From an uncultured Alphaproteobacteria bacterium (GTDB lineage: Bacteria > Pseudomonadota > Alphaproteobacteria > Rhizobiales > Ancalomicrobiaceae), in the NCBI GenBank assembly GCA_937919435.1, contig CALFRR010000218.1:1-19692 (forward strand): DNA of 19,692 nucleotides, read 5' to 3'. Position 1 is the first letter of the stretch. Each line of letters begins with the position of its first letter. The position numbers and the translations under genes were made by a program. The notes beneath the pieces are model-generated. The model was not told the DNA's origin and did not search any database. It saw nothing but the letters and a program-made list of their open reading frames with translations. This document shows, piece after piece, positions 1 through 6,714 of this stretch.

Positions 1-1
1 G

Positions 2-364
2 ACTCCGCCGCGCCTCGCCTCGGCGACCCCGCCGGCCGCCGCACCCGCTCCGGCTTCCGCGGCTCCCGCCGCGCCGGTGGCGATCACGCCGCCCGCGGCA
101 CCGGCCGCCGCCGCCGGATCCGGCGATTGGATGGTGCAGATCTCCGCGACCAAGTCGGATGCCGACGCGCGTCGCTCGTTCGCCGATGCCCAGCGCCGTT
201 GGCCGGTGCTGGCGGGCCGCGGGCTCGACGTGCAGCAGGCCAATCTCGGCGATCGCGGCACCTTCTACCGGGCCCGCGTCTCCGGCGGCAGCCGCGAACA
301 GGCGGTGGCGCTGTGCGAACAGCTGAAGGCGCAGGGCGGCCAGTGCATGGTCGTCCACCGCTGA
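2..364 (+). CDS. SPOR-domain envelope protein, C-terminal part (5' end outside window)
   Basis: The reading frame is open from the first bases of the window, so this is the 3' end of a longer gene. The visible part begins with about 40 Ala/Pro-rich residues, a typical periplasmic linker. It then shows a SPOR fold: WMVQISATKSDADARR, a central FYRARVSG strand and the ending GGQCMVVHR. SPOR domains bind denuded glycan strands of septal peptidoglycan, so the protein is probably a membrane-anchored cell-envelope or division protein. The anchor would lie upstream of the window. Its place just before nagZ is the usual alphaproteobacterial arrangement. An internal ATG at 77 is unlikely to be the true start because the linker continues upstream of it. 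Confidence 0.85.
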   Translation, partial: TPPRLASATPPAAAPAPASAAPAAPVAITPPAAPAAAAGSGDWMVQISATKSDADARRSFADAQRRWPVLAGRGLDVQQANLGDRGTFYRARVSGGSREQAVALCEQLKAQGGQCMVVHR

Positions 365-476
365 ACCCGAACGCCGTGCGTCGCCGACGGTCGCCTCCCC
401 GGACGGGCGGGGCGGCGTCGGGGGGCCGCGCGTGGCGCTTCCCTCCTCTCCTCCGTCTCTGCCGAAAGTCCGTGCG

Positions 477-1496
477 ATGACCTCTCTCTCCCTCGTCTGC
501 GGGTGCCGCGGACCGGTTCTCGACGCCGAAGAAGCGGCCTTCTTCGCCGAGGTGCGGCCCTACGGCTTCATCCTCTTCTCCCGCAACCTCGAGACGCCGG
601 AGCAGATCCGGGCGCTGACCGCCGCGCTGCGGACGGCGGCTGGACGGCCGGAAGCGCCGATCCTGATCGATCAGGAGGGCGGACGGGTGCAGCGGCTGGG
701 GCCGCCGCAGTGGCCGGCCTATCCGGAAGGGCGGCTGTTCGGGGAGATCGCCGAACGGGATCCGCGGCTCGGGCACCGGGCGGCGACGATCGGGGCGCGG
801 CTCATCGCCGCAGATCTCGCCGATCTCGGCATCGACGTCGACTGCCTCCCGGTGCTCGACGTACCGGTCGAGGGCGCCCACGACGTGATCGGTCGCCGCG
901 CCTATTGGAGCAGCCCGGAGCGGGTCGCCGACCTCGGCCGGGCCGCCTGCGACGGGCTGATGGCCGGCGGCGTGCTGCCGGTCGTCAAGCACATGCCGGG
1001 CCACGGCCGGGCCGGGGTCGACAGCCATCACCATCTGCCGGTGGTCGACACCGACCGGGCGACGCTCGAGCGGATCGACTTCGCGCCGTTCCGGGCGCTC
1101 GCCGAGATGCCGTTCGGAATGACCGCCCACGTCGTCTACACGGCGATCGACCCGGACCGGCCGGCGACCACCTCGAAGCGGGTGATCGACGAGGTGATCC
1201 GCGGCCACATCGGTTTTTCCGGGTGCCTGATGTCGGACGACGTCTCGATGAAGGCGCTCTCCGGGTCGCTTTCCGAGCGGGCGGCGGCATCGCTCGACGC
1301 CGGCTGCGACCTCGTCCTCCACTGCAACGGCGATCTCGGCGAGATGCGCGAGGTGGCACGGGCCTGCCGGCCGCTCGCCGGCGCCGCCGCCGATCGGGCG
1401 GAACGGGCGCTGGCCTTCCGCCGCACTCCCGACCGCGCCGATCTCGTCTCGCTCGCCGCCGAATTCGCCGGATTGACGCGACCCGCCCCGGTCTGA
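477..1496 (+). CDS. nagZ: Beta-N-acetylhexosaminidase NagZ (GH3)
   Basis: NagZ is a cytoplasmic glycoside hydrolase family 3 enzyme. It removes N-acetylglucosamine from 1,6-anhydro-muropeptides during peptidoglycan recycling. The 339-residue length fits the family. Visible signatures are RPYGFILFSRN, the substrate-loop segment IDQEGGRVQR, and KHMPGHGRAGVDSHHHLP, which carries the mobile-loop catalytic His and Asp. The later SDDVSMKAL segment holds the expected nucleophile Asp. I chose ATG 477 because the protein then begins with the usual GCRGPVLDAEEAAFF segment. A GTG at 432 in the same frame would add 15 unconserved residues. It sits between the SPOR gene and scpA, the standard alphaproteobacterial order. 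The 112-nt gap upstream shows nothing distinct. Confidence 0.95.
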   Translation: MTSLSLVCGCRGPVLDAEEAAFFAEVRPYGFILFSRNLETPEQIRALTAALRTAAGRPEAPILIDQEGGRVQRLGPPQWPAYPEGRLFGEIAERDPRLGHRAATIGARLIAADLADLGIDVDCLPVLDVPVEGAHDVIGRRAYWSSPERVADLGRAACDGLMAGGVLPVVKHMPGHGRAGVDSHHHLPVVDTDRATLERIDFAPFRALAEMPFGMTAHVVYTAIDPDRPATTSKRVIDEVIRGHIGFSGCLMSDDVSMKALSGSLSERAAASLDAGCDLVLHCNGDLGEMREVARACRPLAGAAADRAERALAFRRTPDRADLVSLAAEFAGLTRPAPV

Positions 1497-1552
1497 CACA
1501 CCGGACGGGAGCCACGGGGCGGGGACCCCGAGGGCTCCGACGGGGGACGGAG

Positions 1553-2464
1553 GTGGAGGCGACGGCGAACGGGGAGGGACCCTCGGGAGGCGCCGCCGGC
1601 GGCACGCCGCCGGGCGGGGTTTCGTCGCGTCCGCCGGACGTCTTCGTCGAGCCGCAGCAGCTCGAACTCGACGTCGACGAGCCGCAACTGGTCCTCGAAC
1701 TCGAGGGATGGGAAGGGCCGCTCGACCTGTTGCTGGCGCTCGCCCGGCAACAGAAGGTCGATCTCGCCCGGATCTCGATCCTGGAACTGGTCGACCAGTA
1801 CCTCGCCTATGTCGAGCGGATCCGCCGCCGCCGGTTGGAGAACGCCGCCGATCACCTGGTGATGGCCGCCTGGCTCGCCTATCTGAAGTCGCGCCTGCTG
1901 CTGCCGTCGCCGGCGCCCGACGCCGAACCGAGCGGCGAGGAACTGGCGGCGGCGCTGGCCTTCCGTCTGCGTCGGCTGGAAGCGATCCGCGAGGCGGCGG
2001 CGAAACTGATGGCCCGCCCCCGGCTGGGGCGCGACGTCTTCGGCAGCGGCACCGCCGGTGCGCTGGTGGTGGCGGTCGAACCGCGTTGGGACTGCGATCT
2101 CGGCGAACTGCTGGCGGGCTACGCCGGCCTGCGCCAGCGCCAGATCCCGATCTCCCATCGGGTCCTGGCGCGCAGCGTGCTGCCGCTCGCCGAGGCCCGG
2201 GAGATCCTGGTCCGGCTGGTCGGCGAGGCGGCCGACTGGGTGCCGATCGGCGAGTTGGTGGCGCGCTGGGCACCGCCGGACATGCGGGCGACGGCGCTCG
2301 CCTCGACCTTCTCCGCCGGGCTCGAACTGGTGCGCGAAGGCAAGCTCGAACTCGCGCAGGCGGAGCCGTTCGCGCCGCTGTTCGCCCGGGTCCGGGTGGC
2401 GCTGCCGCCGCCGCGGGAGAGCGACGCGGCGCCGGGCGGGGAGAGAGAGGACGACGAGCCGTGA
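1553..2464 (+). CDS. scpA: Segregation and condensation protein A
   Basis: ScpA is the kleisin subunit that bridges the SMC head domains and, with ScpB, forms the bacterial condensin-like complex. The family core begins with LELEGWEGPLDLLLALARQQKVDL and continues through YLAYVERIRRR and MAAWLAYLKSRLLLP. The C-terminal winged-helix part follows. About 40 N-terminal residues are low-complexity and unconserved. The start is uncertain: I chose GTG 1553, which has GGGGGA six bases upstream, and I saw no better in-frame start before the conserved core. The stop overlaps scpB by 4 bp (GTGA), which indicates translational coupling. Confidence 0.9.
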   Translation: MEATANGEGPSGGAAGGTPPGGVSSRPPDVFVEPQQLELDVDEPQLVLELEGWEGPLDLLLALARQQKVDLARISILELVDQYLAYVERIRRRRLENAADHLVMAAWLAYLKSRLLLPSPAPDAEPSGEELAAALAFRLRRLEAIREAAAKLMARPRLGRDVFGSGTAGALVVAVEPRWDCDLGELLAGYAGLRQRQIPISHRVLARSVLPLAEAREILVRLVGEAADWVPIGELVARWAPPDMRATALASTFSAGLELVREGKLELAQAEPFAPLFARVRVALPPPRESDAAPGGEREDDEP

Positions 2465-3189
2465 GCGATCGACGCGACGAACCGGAAGACATCGAGGACC
2501 TCTTCGCCTCGGAGACCGAGCACGAGGTCGCGCGCCTCGTCGAGGCGCTGATCTTCGCCTCCGCCGAACCGGTCGGGATCGACGACCTCGCCCCGTTCGT
2601 GCCGGCGAGCGTCGATCTCGGCGCGGTCCTCGACCGGCTGGTCGCCGACCATCGCGGCCGCGGGGTGGAACTGGTCCGGGTCGCCGGCCGCTGGCAGTTC
2701 CGCACCGCGCCCGACCTCGCCCGGCGGCTGTCGCGGTCGACGGCGGAGGTCCGGAAGCTCGGCCGGGCGGCGCTGGAGACGCTGGCGATCATCGCCTACC
2801 ACCAGCCGGTGACCCGGGCCGAGATCGAACAGATCCGCGGCGTGGCGATCGCCCGCGGCACTCTCGACGTGCTGCTGACCACCGGCTGGATCCGGATGCG
2901 CGGACGGCGCCGGACCCCCGGCCGGCCGGTCACCTGGGGGACGACCGACGGGTTCCTCGTCCATTTCGGGCTCGATCGGCTGGGCGACCTGCCCGGTCTC
3001 GAGGAATTGAAGGGCGCCGGTCTGATCGAAGGGCAGATCCCTTCGGGCTTCCGGGTGCCGATCCCCAGCGACGCGCCGCTGCTGCCGGAGGAAGAAGACC
3101 CGCTCGATCCGAGCGATCTGCTCGATCTCGCCGTCGACGGCGAAGAGGGCGGGGCCGAAGAGCCGATCGACGGGGACCGCGGGGCATAG
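2461..3189 (+). CDS. scpB: Segregation and condensation protein B
   Basis: ScpB is the winged-helix partner that dimerises on ScpA in the SMC-ScpAB condensin. The 242 residues contain HEVARLVEALIFASAEPV, the typical first helix of the first winged-helix domain. The second domain shows LETLAIIAYHQPVTRAEIEQIRG and GWIRMRGRRRTPGRPVTWGTT, both strongly diagnostic. The C-terminal tail is acidic (about 30 residues rich in Glu and Asp). Translation starts at a GTG that overlaps the scpA stop. The next gene, tatA, is 115 nt away. Confidence 0.94.
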   Translation: MSDRRDEPEDIEDLFASETEHEVARLVEALIFASAEPVGIDDLAPFVPASVDLGAVLDRLVADHRGRGVELVRVAGRWQFRTAPDLARRLSRSTAEVRKLGRAALETLAIIAYHQPVTRAEIEQIRGVAIARGTLDVLLTTGWIRMRGRRRTPGRPVTWGTTDGFLVHFGLDRLGDLPGLEELKGAGLIEGQIPSGFRVPIPSDAPLLPEEEDPLDPSDLLDLAVDGEEGGAEEPIDGDRGA

Positions 3190-3219
3190 GGGACGACCCG
3201 AGGGGGGGTGCGAGGCCGG

Positions 3220-3248
3220 TTGCGGGGGGGAACCCTTTTTGCCATAGT
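3220..3248 (+). promoter_or_regulatory. Candidate vegetative promoter for tatA
   Basis: TTGCGG (3220-3225) and CATAGT (3243-3248) are separated by 17 bases. Each matches four of six positions of the sigma-70-type consensus. The spacer contains a T-run that stands out in a GC-rich context. The tatA start codon lies about 56 bases downstream. This is a pattern match only. Confidence 0.4.
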
Positions 3249-3304
3249 GCGCGCCGCCGCGGAGGGGGTCCGCGCACGGACGCGCACCCCGCAGGAGGAA
3301 CGAC

Positions 3305-3541
3305 ATGGGTTCGATGAGTATCTGGCACTGGCTGATCGTTCTGGCGGTCGCCCTCGTGTTCTTCGGCGGCAAGGGGAAGATCTCCGATCTGATGGGCGAC
3401 GTCGCCAAGGGCATCAAGAGCTTCAAGAAGGGGCTCGCGGAAGACGACGAGGCCAAGCCGGCCGAGGCGCCGAAGCCGATCGAGGCCAAGCCCGGCGAGC
3501 CGATCGCCCACCAGGACGACAAGTCGAAGACCGCCGGTTGA
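3305..3541 (+). CDS. tatA: Sec-independent (Tat) translocase subunit TatA
   Basis: TatA is the small membrane protein that polymerises to let folded twin-arginine substrates cross the inner membrane. The 78 residues show an N-terminal membrane helix (IWHWLIVLAVALVFF, about 6-20). The hinge FGGKGKISDLMGDVAKGIKSFKKGL and an amphipathic helix follow, then a charged, Pro-rich tail. The opening MGSMSIWHWLIV is typical of alphaproteobacterial TatA. An AGGAGG site lies six bases before the ATG. tatB is 148 nt downstream, an unusually long gap for this operon, and that gap contains a strong hairpin. Confidence 0.96.
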   Translation: MGSMSIWHWLIVLAVALVFFGGKGKISDLMGDVAKGIKSFKKGLAEDDEAKPAEAPKPIEAKPGEPIAHQDDKSKTAG

Positions 3542-3584
3542 GGCGGTCCGCGGGCGGGAGGCGTTTCCCGTCGACGGCTTTCCA

Positions 3585-3619
3585 GGGGTCGGGGATGCGT
3601 CCAGCGGGACGCGGACCCC
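3585..3619 (+). other. Stem-loop between tatA and tatB
   Basis: Two nested stems are visible. The outer stem is GGGGTC (3585-3590) with GACCCC (3614-3619). The inner stem is GCGTCC (3597-3602) with GGACGC (3607-3612), closing a four-base loop. No T-run follows, so it is more likely an attenuating or RNA-processing hairpin than a full terminator. Confidence 0.5.
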
Positions 3620-3689
3620 GGCCTCGGCATTTCCGGGCATCCCCGGGCGGCGCGCCCGCCCCGTGGCCCGGTTGATCTGGCGGTAGAAC

Positions 3690-4253
3690 ATGCTCGACGT
3701 CGGCTGGAGTGAGATCCTGATCATCGCGGTGGTGGCGCTGGTCGTCGTCGGTCCGAAGGAACTGCCGCAGCTGTTGCGTACCGCCGGTCAGTGGGCCGCG
3801 AAGGCCCGCCGGATGGCCGGCGAGTTCCAGTCCCAGATGAATCAGGCGCTGCGCGAGGCCGATCTCGACGACGTGCGCAAGAGCGTCGAGGATCTGAAGG
3901 CGCTGTCGCCGAAGGCGATGATCGCCGAGCAGATCGGCTCGATGACCGAATCGCTCTCCAAGGCCGAACGCGAGACCAACGCCGAGCTCGCCCGGATCGA
4001 AGCCGGGGTCGCGAGCCCGAGCGACGTCGACGCCGCGCCGATGCCGCTGGCGCCCGAACCGGCCTTCGACGCACAGGCGATCGAGACGCCGCCGATCGAC
4101 GTGCCGGCCGTCGGGGTTCCCGATTTCGCCGCGCCCGAGAGCGCACCCGTGGCCGTCGCCGAGACGGACGACCGACCGGTGGAAGCCGCCGCTCCGGTGG
4201 CGGTCGCCGAAGCCCCCGTTTCCGATTCCGCCGAGAAGGCGCCCCGCGCATGA
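3690..4253 (+). CDS. tatB: Twin-arginine translocase subunit TatB
   Basis: TatB forms the substrate-receptor complex with TatC in the inner membrane. The 187-residue protein opens with MLDVGWSEILIIAVVALVVVGPKELP, the TatB membrane helix and its diagnostic GPKELP hinge. An amphipathic helix follows (LRTAGQWAAKARRMAGEFQSQ). The C-terminal 80 or so residues are acidic, rich in Ala and Pro and poorly conserved, as is usual for alphaproteobacterial TatB. The stop codon overlaps the tatC start (ATGA), so the two are probably translated together. Confidence 0.95.
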   Translation: MLDVGWSEILIIAVVALVVVGPKELPQLLRTAGQWAAKARRMAGEFQSQMNQALREADLDDVRKSVEDLKALSPKAMIAEQIGSMTESLSKAERETNAELARIEAGVASPSDVDAAPMPLAPEPAFDAQAIETPPIDVPAVGVPDFAAPESAPVAVAETDDRPVEAAAPVAVAEAPVSDSAEKAPRA

Positions 4254-5065
4254 GCGACGAAGACGACATCGAAGCCTCGCGGATGCCGCTGATGGAGCAT
4301 CTGCTCGAACTCCGGAGCCGGCTGATCCGCGCTCTGGTGGCGCTGCTCGTCGCCTTCCTGGTCTGCTTCTATTTCGCCAAGGGCATCTACAATGTCCTGG
4401 TGTGGCCCTACGATCTGGTCATCCGCCAGATGACCGGGCAGCCGGCGACGATGATCTTCACGGCGCCGCAGGAGTTCTTCATCACGCAGATCAAGGTGGC
4501 CTTCTACGGCGCGATCTGCATCGCCTTCCCGATGATCGCCGCGCAGATCTACAAGTTCGTGGCGCCCGGGCTCTACAAGCACGAGAAGAACGCCTTCCTG
4601 CCCTACCTGATCGCCACCCCGGTGTTCTTCATGCTGGGGGCGCTGCTGGTCTATTTCATGCTGCCGATGGTGCTCGGCTTCTTCGCCGGGATGCAGCAGT
4701 CGGGGGCCGACGGGGGCATCAAGATCGAACTGTTGCCCAAGGTCAGCGAGTATCTGTCGCTGATCATGTCGCTGACCTTCGCCTTCGGTCTGGTGTTCCA
4801 GATGCCGGTGGTGCTGACCCTGCTCGGGCGGATCGGCATCGTCACCGCGGCGGGGCTGCGCTCCAAGCGGCGCTGGGCGATCCTGATCTCGTTCATCGTC
4901 GCAGCGGTGCTGACTCCGCCCGATCCGCTGTCCCAGATCTCGCTTGCCCTGCCCACCATCCTTCTCTACGAACTGACCATCTTCGCGGTCCGGATGGTCG
5001 AGCGGAAGGACGAGCCGGAGGCGGAACTGCCGCCGCCGCCACCTTCGCCGCCGGCGACCACCTGA
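4250..5065 (+). CDS. tatC: Twin-arginine translocase subunit TatC
   Basis: TatC is the polytopic membrane protein that recognises the RR signal peptide. The 271 residues begin with the conserved cytosolic segment MPLMEHLLELRSRLIRAL. They show six hydrophobic segments, including FTAPQEFFITQIKVAFYGA, the FVAPGLYKHEKN loop (F-x-P-L/G-x-x-x-E-K type) and the C-terminal AAVLTPPDPLSQ motif. The last 20 residues are a Pro-rich tail. The start ATG overlaps the tatB stop by four bases. The downstream gene is serS, as in many alphaproteobacteria. Confidence 0.96.
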   Translation: MSDEDDIEASRMPLMEHLLELRSRLIRALVALLVAFLVCFYFAKGIYNVLVWPYDLVIRQMTGQPATMIFTAPQEFFITQIKVAFYGAICIAFPMIAAQIYKFVAPGLYKHEKNAFLPYLIATPVFFMLGALLVYFMLPMVLGFFAGMQQSGADGGIKIELLPKVSEYLSLIMSLTFAFGLVFQMPVVLTLLGRIGIVTAAGLRSKRRWAILISFIVAAVLTPPDPLSQISLALPTILLYELTIFAVRMVERKDEPEAELPPPPPSPPATT

Positions 5066-5097
5066 GGTCCGGAGTGCCCCTCCCGGGGGCTCCGACC
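5066..5097 (+). terminator. Weak hairpin between tatC and serS
   Basis: An imperfect stem begins directly after the tatC stop. GGTC (5066-5069) pairs with GACC (5094-5097), and GCCCC (5076-5080) pairs with GGGGC (5086-5090), with small bulges between the two helices. There is no T-run, so it may only partly reduce read-through into serS. Confidence 0.35.
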
Positions 5098-5138
5098 GGT
5101 GTCCGCGCCGTCGCGACCGATCTCCGAAGGATACTGCC

Positions 5139-6575
5139 ATGCACGACATCAAGTGGATCCGTGACAACGGGCCGGCCTTCGATTCGGCTCTGACCCATCG
5201 CGGCAAGCCGCCGATGGCCGACGCCCTGATCGCCCTCGACGAGACCCGTCGGGCCAAGCTGACCCGTCTGCAGGAGCTGCAGGCCCAGGCGAACGCCGCG
5301 GCCAAGGCGATCGGCGCGGCGATGGGTCGCAAGGACACCGCGGAAGCCGAGCGGCTGAAGACTTCGGTCGCCTCGATCAAGGCGGAGATCCAGAAGGGCG
5401 AGGCGGAAGCCCGCGACCTCGAGACGGAGCTCTCCGAGGTGCTCGCCGGCATCCCCAACGTGCCCGCCGCCGACGTGCCGGTCGGCGCGGACGAGACGGC
5501 GAACGTCGAGGTCCGCCGTTGGGGCACGCCGAAGAGCTTCGACTTCGCGCCGAAGCAGCACTTCGAGCTCGGCGAAGCGCTGGGCCAGATGGATTTCGAG
5601 ACGGCGGTGAAGATCTCCGGCGCGCGGTTCGTGCTGCTGAAGGGCAAGCTCGCACGGCTCGAGCGGGCGCTCGCCCAGTTCATGCTCGACCTGCACACCG
5701 AGACCCACGGCTACACCGAGGTGAATCCGCCGTTCCTGGTGAAGAGCGAGACCGCCTTCGGTACCGGCAACCTGCCGAAGTTCGAAGAAGATCTGTTTGC
5801 TGGTGTGTCGGCAGCAGATTTTGCGTCCGGATTAGTTGAGACGGGCGTTGTGCATGAAGCGTTTCGTGAATATTATCAACATGAAGATTATGGACCGGAA
5901 GGGACGCCGGAGTTTCTGGAGGCCCGAGATAGAATTTCAACTGCTGCGCGAGAGGCTTCCAGTCAAGTAAATAAATTCTATCTTATCCCTACTGCCGAAG
6001 TGCCAGTCACCAACATCGTGCGGGGAGAAATTCTCGACGAGGGTGCGCTGCCCTACCGCTACACCGCGTGGACGCCGTGCTTCCGGTCGGAGGCCGGATC
6101 GGCGGGGCGCGACACCCGCGGCATGATCCGGCTGCACCAGTTCGCCAAGGTCGAGCTGGTCTCGATCACCACGCCGGAGGCGTCGGAGGCCGAGCACGAG
6201 CGGATGACGCTGGCCGCGGAAGAGGTGTTGAAGCGGCTGGAGCTGCCCTATCGCACGATCGTCCTGTCGACCGGCGACATGGGCTTCTCGTCGAAGAAGA
6301 CCTACGACCTCGAGGTCTGGCTGCCCGGGCAGAACGCCTATCGCGAGATCTCCTCCTGCTCGAACTGCGGCGAGTTCCAGGCGCGGCGGATGAACGCCCG
6401 TTATCGGCCGGCCGAGGGCAAGGGGACGCGCTTCGTCCACACCCTCAACGGCTCCGGCGTGGCGGTCGGCCGCTGCCTGGTCGCGGTGCTGGAGAACTGG
6501 CAGAACGCCGACGGCTCGATCACCGTGCCGCCGGTGCTGCGTCCCTACATGGGCGGGCTCGAGCGGATCGGCTGA
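5139..6575 (+). CDS. serS: Seryl-tRNA synthetase with an in-frame insertion
   Basis: This class II synthetase charges tRNA-Ser. The N-terminal long helical arm that binds the tRNA spans about residues 1-110. The catalytic core shows LPKFEEDLF (212-220), the serine-binding LIPTAEVP (282-289), motif 2 FRSEAGSAGRDTRG (from 315) and motif 3 NGSGVAVGR. At 478 residues it is about 50 longer than usual bacterial SerRS (E. coli is 430). The excess lies between DLF and YLIPTAEVP, where 60 residues (221-280) replace the usual 8-14. The DNA there is about 49% G+C and uses codons such as TTA and AGA that are rare in the neighbours. Both flanks keep the same frame and all core motifs are intact, so the enzyme is probably functional. 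Confidence 0.96.
   Translation: MHDIKWIRDNGPAFDSALTHRGKPPMADALIALDETRRAKLTRLQELQAQANAAAKAIGAAMGRKDTAEAERLKTSVASIKAEIQKGEAEARDLETELSEVLAGIPNVPAADVPVGADETANVEVRRWGTPKSFDFAPKQHFELGEALGQMDFETAVKISGARFVLLKGKLARLERALAQFMLDLHTETHGYTEVNPPFLVKSETAFGTGNLPKFEEDLFAGVSAADFASGLVETGVVHEAFREYYQHEDYGPEGTPEFLEARDRISTAAREASSQVNKFYLIPTAEVPVTNIVRGEILDEGALPYRYTAWTPCFRSEAGSAGRDTRGMIRLHQFAKVELVSITTPEASEAEHERMTLAAEEVLKRLELPYRTIVLSTGDMGFSSKKTYDLEVWLPGQNAYREISSCSNCGEFQARRMNARYRPAEGKGTRFVHTLNGSGVAVGRCLVAVLENWQNADGSITVPPVLRPYMGGLERIG
5799..5978 (+). other. AT-rich in-frame insertion within serS
   Basis: This 180-nt tract encodes serS residues 221-280. By hand count 89 of 180 bases are G or C (49%), against roughly 70% around it. 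Compared with other SerRS it holds about 46-52 extra residues. The encoded piece is polar and probably helical, with many acidic residues and a YY-x6-Y cluster, and I do not recognise it as a known domain. The lower G+C continues to about 6038 through the conserved LIPTAEVPVTN codons (31 of 60 G+C). The foreign-looking tract may therefore be longer than the insertion. Confidence 0.8.
5927..5983 (+). repeat. 11-bp inverted repeat at the 3' edge of the serS insertion
   Basis: AGATAGAATTT (5927-5937) and AAATTCTATCT (5973-5983) are perfect inverted copies separated by 35 nt. Inside them ACTG (5940-5943) can pair with CAGT (5960-5963). The right arm covers the junction where the conserved YLIPTAEVP codons resume. 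Confidence 0.7.
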
Positions 6576-6599
6576 GGCGCCCCCTCCGAACGACGACGG

Positions 6600-6626
6600 A
6601 CGCGGTCGGGCGATGCTCGGCCGCGT
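6600..6626 (+). terminator. Terminator-like hairpin after serS
   Basis: Twelve-base arms (6600-6611 and 6615-6626) close a three-base GAT loop, with two G-U pairs in the stem. TTC follows. It lies 25 nt after the serS stop and probably ends the housekeeping transcript before the fixR leader. Confidence 0.55.
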
Positions 6627-6637
6627 TTCGCATGTCC

Positions 6638-6651
6638 GCGACACCCGTCGC
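6638..6651 (+). promoter_or_regulatory. RegR/PrrA-type binding site candidate upstream of fixR
   Basis: GCGAC-ACCC-GTCGC matches the GCGNC-N4-GNCGC pattern of the RegR/PrrA/ActR family of redox response regulators. It lies 64 bases before the fixR start. It overlaps a longer inverted repeat, CGCGACA (6637-6643) with TGTCGCG (6654-6660). In Bradyrhizobium japonicum RegR is known to activate fixR-nifA from an upstream site. I found no convincing -24/-12 promoter in this leader. Confidence 0.5.
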
Positions 6652-6714
6652 CTTGTCGCGAGGGGCGCCGGCTCCTACGTTGGAGCGACGTTCCCGAACC
6701 GAAGAGGTGACGCC

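Noticed and set aside
84..2792. A 902-codon open frame on the - strand, and similar long antisense frames elsewhere
   Set aside because: These lie opposite well-recognised genes, are Arg/Pro-rich and low-complexity, and show no known domain. Long antisense frames are expected at this G+C.
5680..5940. An 86-codon - strand frame across the serS insertion
   Set aside because: It extends into the conserved serS core as an antisense shadow, has no good ribosome site and no recognisable domain.
5799..5978. Frameshift, pseudogene or intein explanation for the serS anomaly
   Set aside because: Conserved motifs on both sides are in the same frame, so no frameshift is needed. The segment is far too short for an intein and lacks splicing motifs at its ends.
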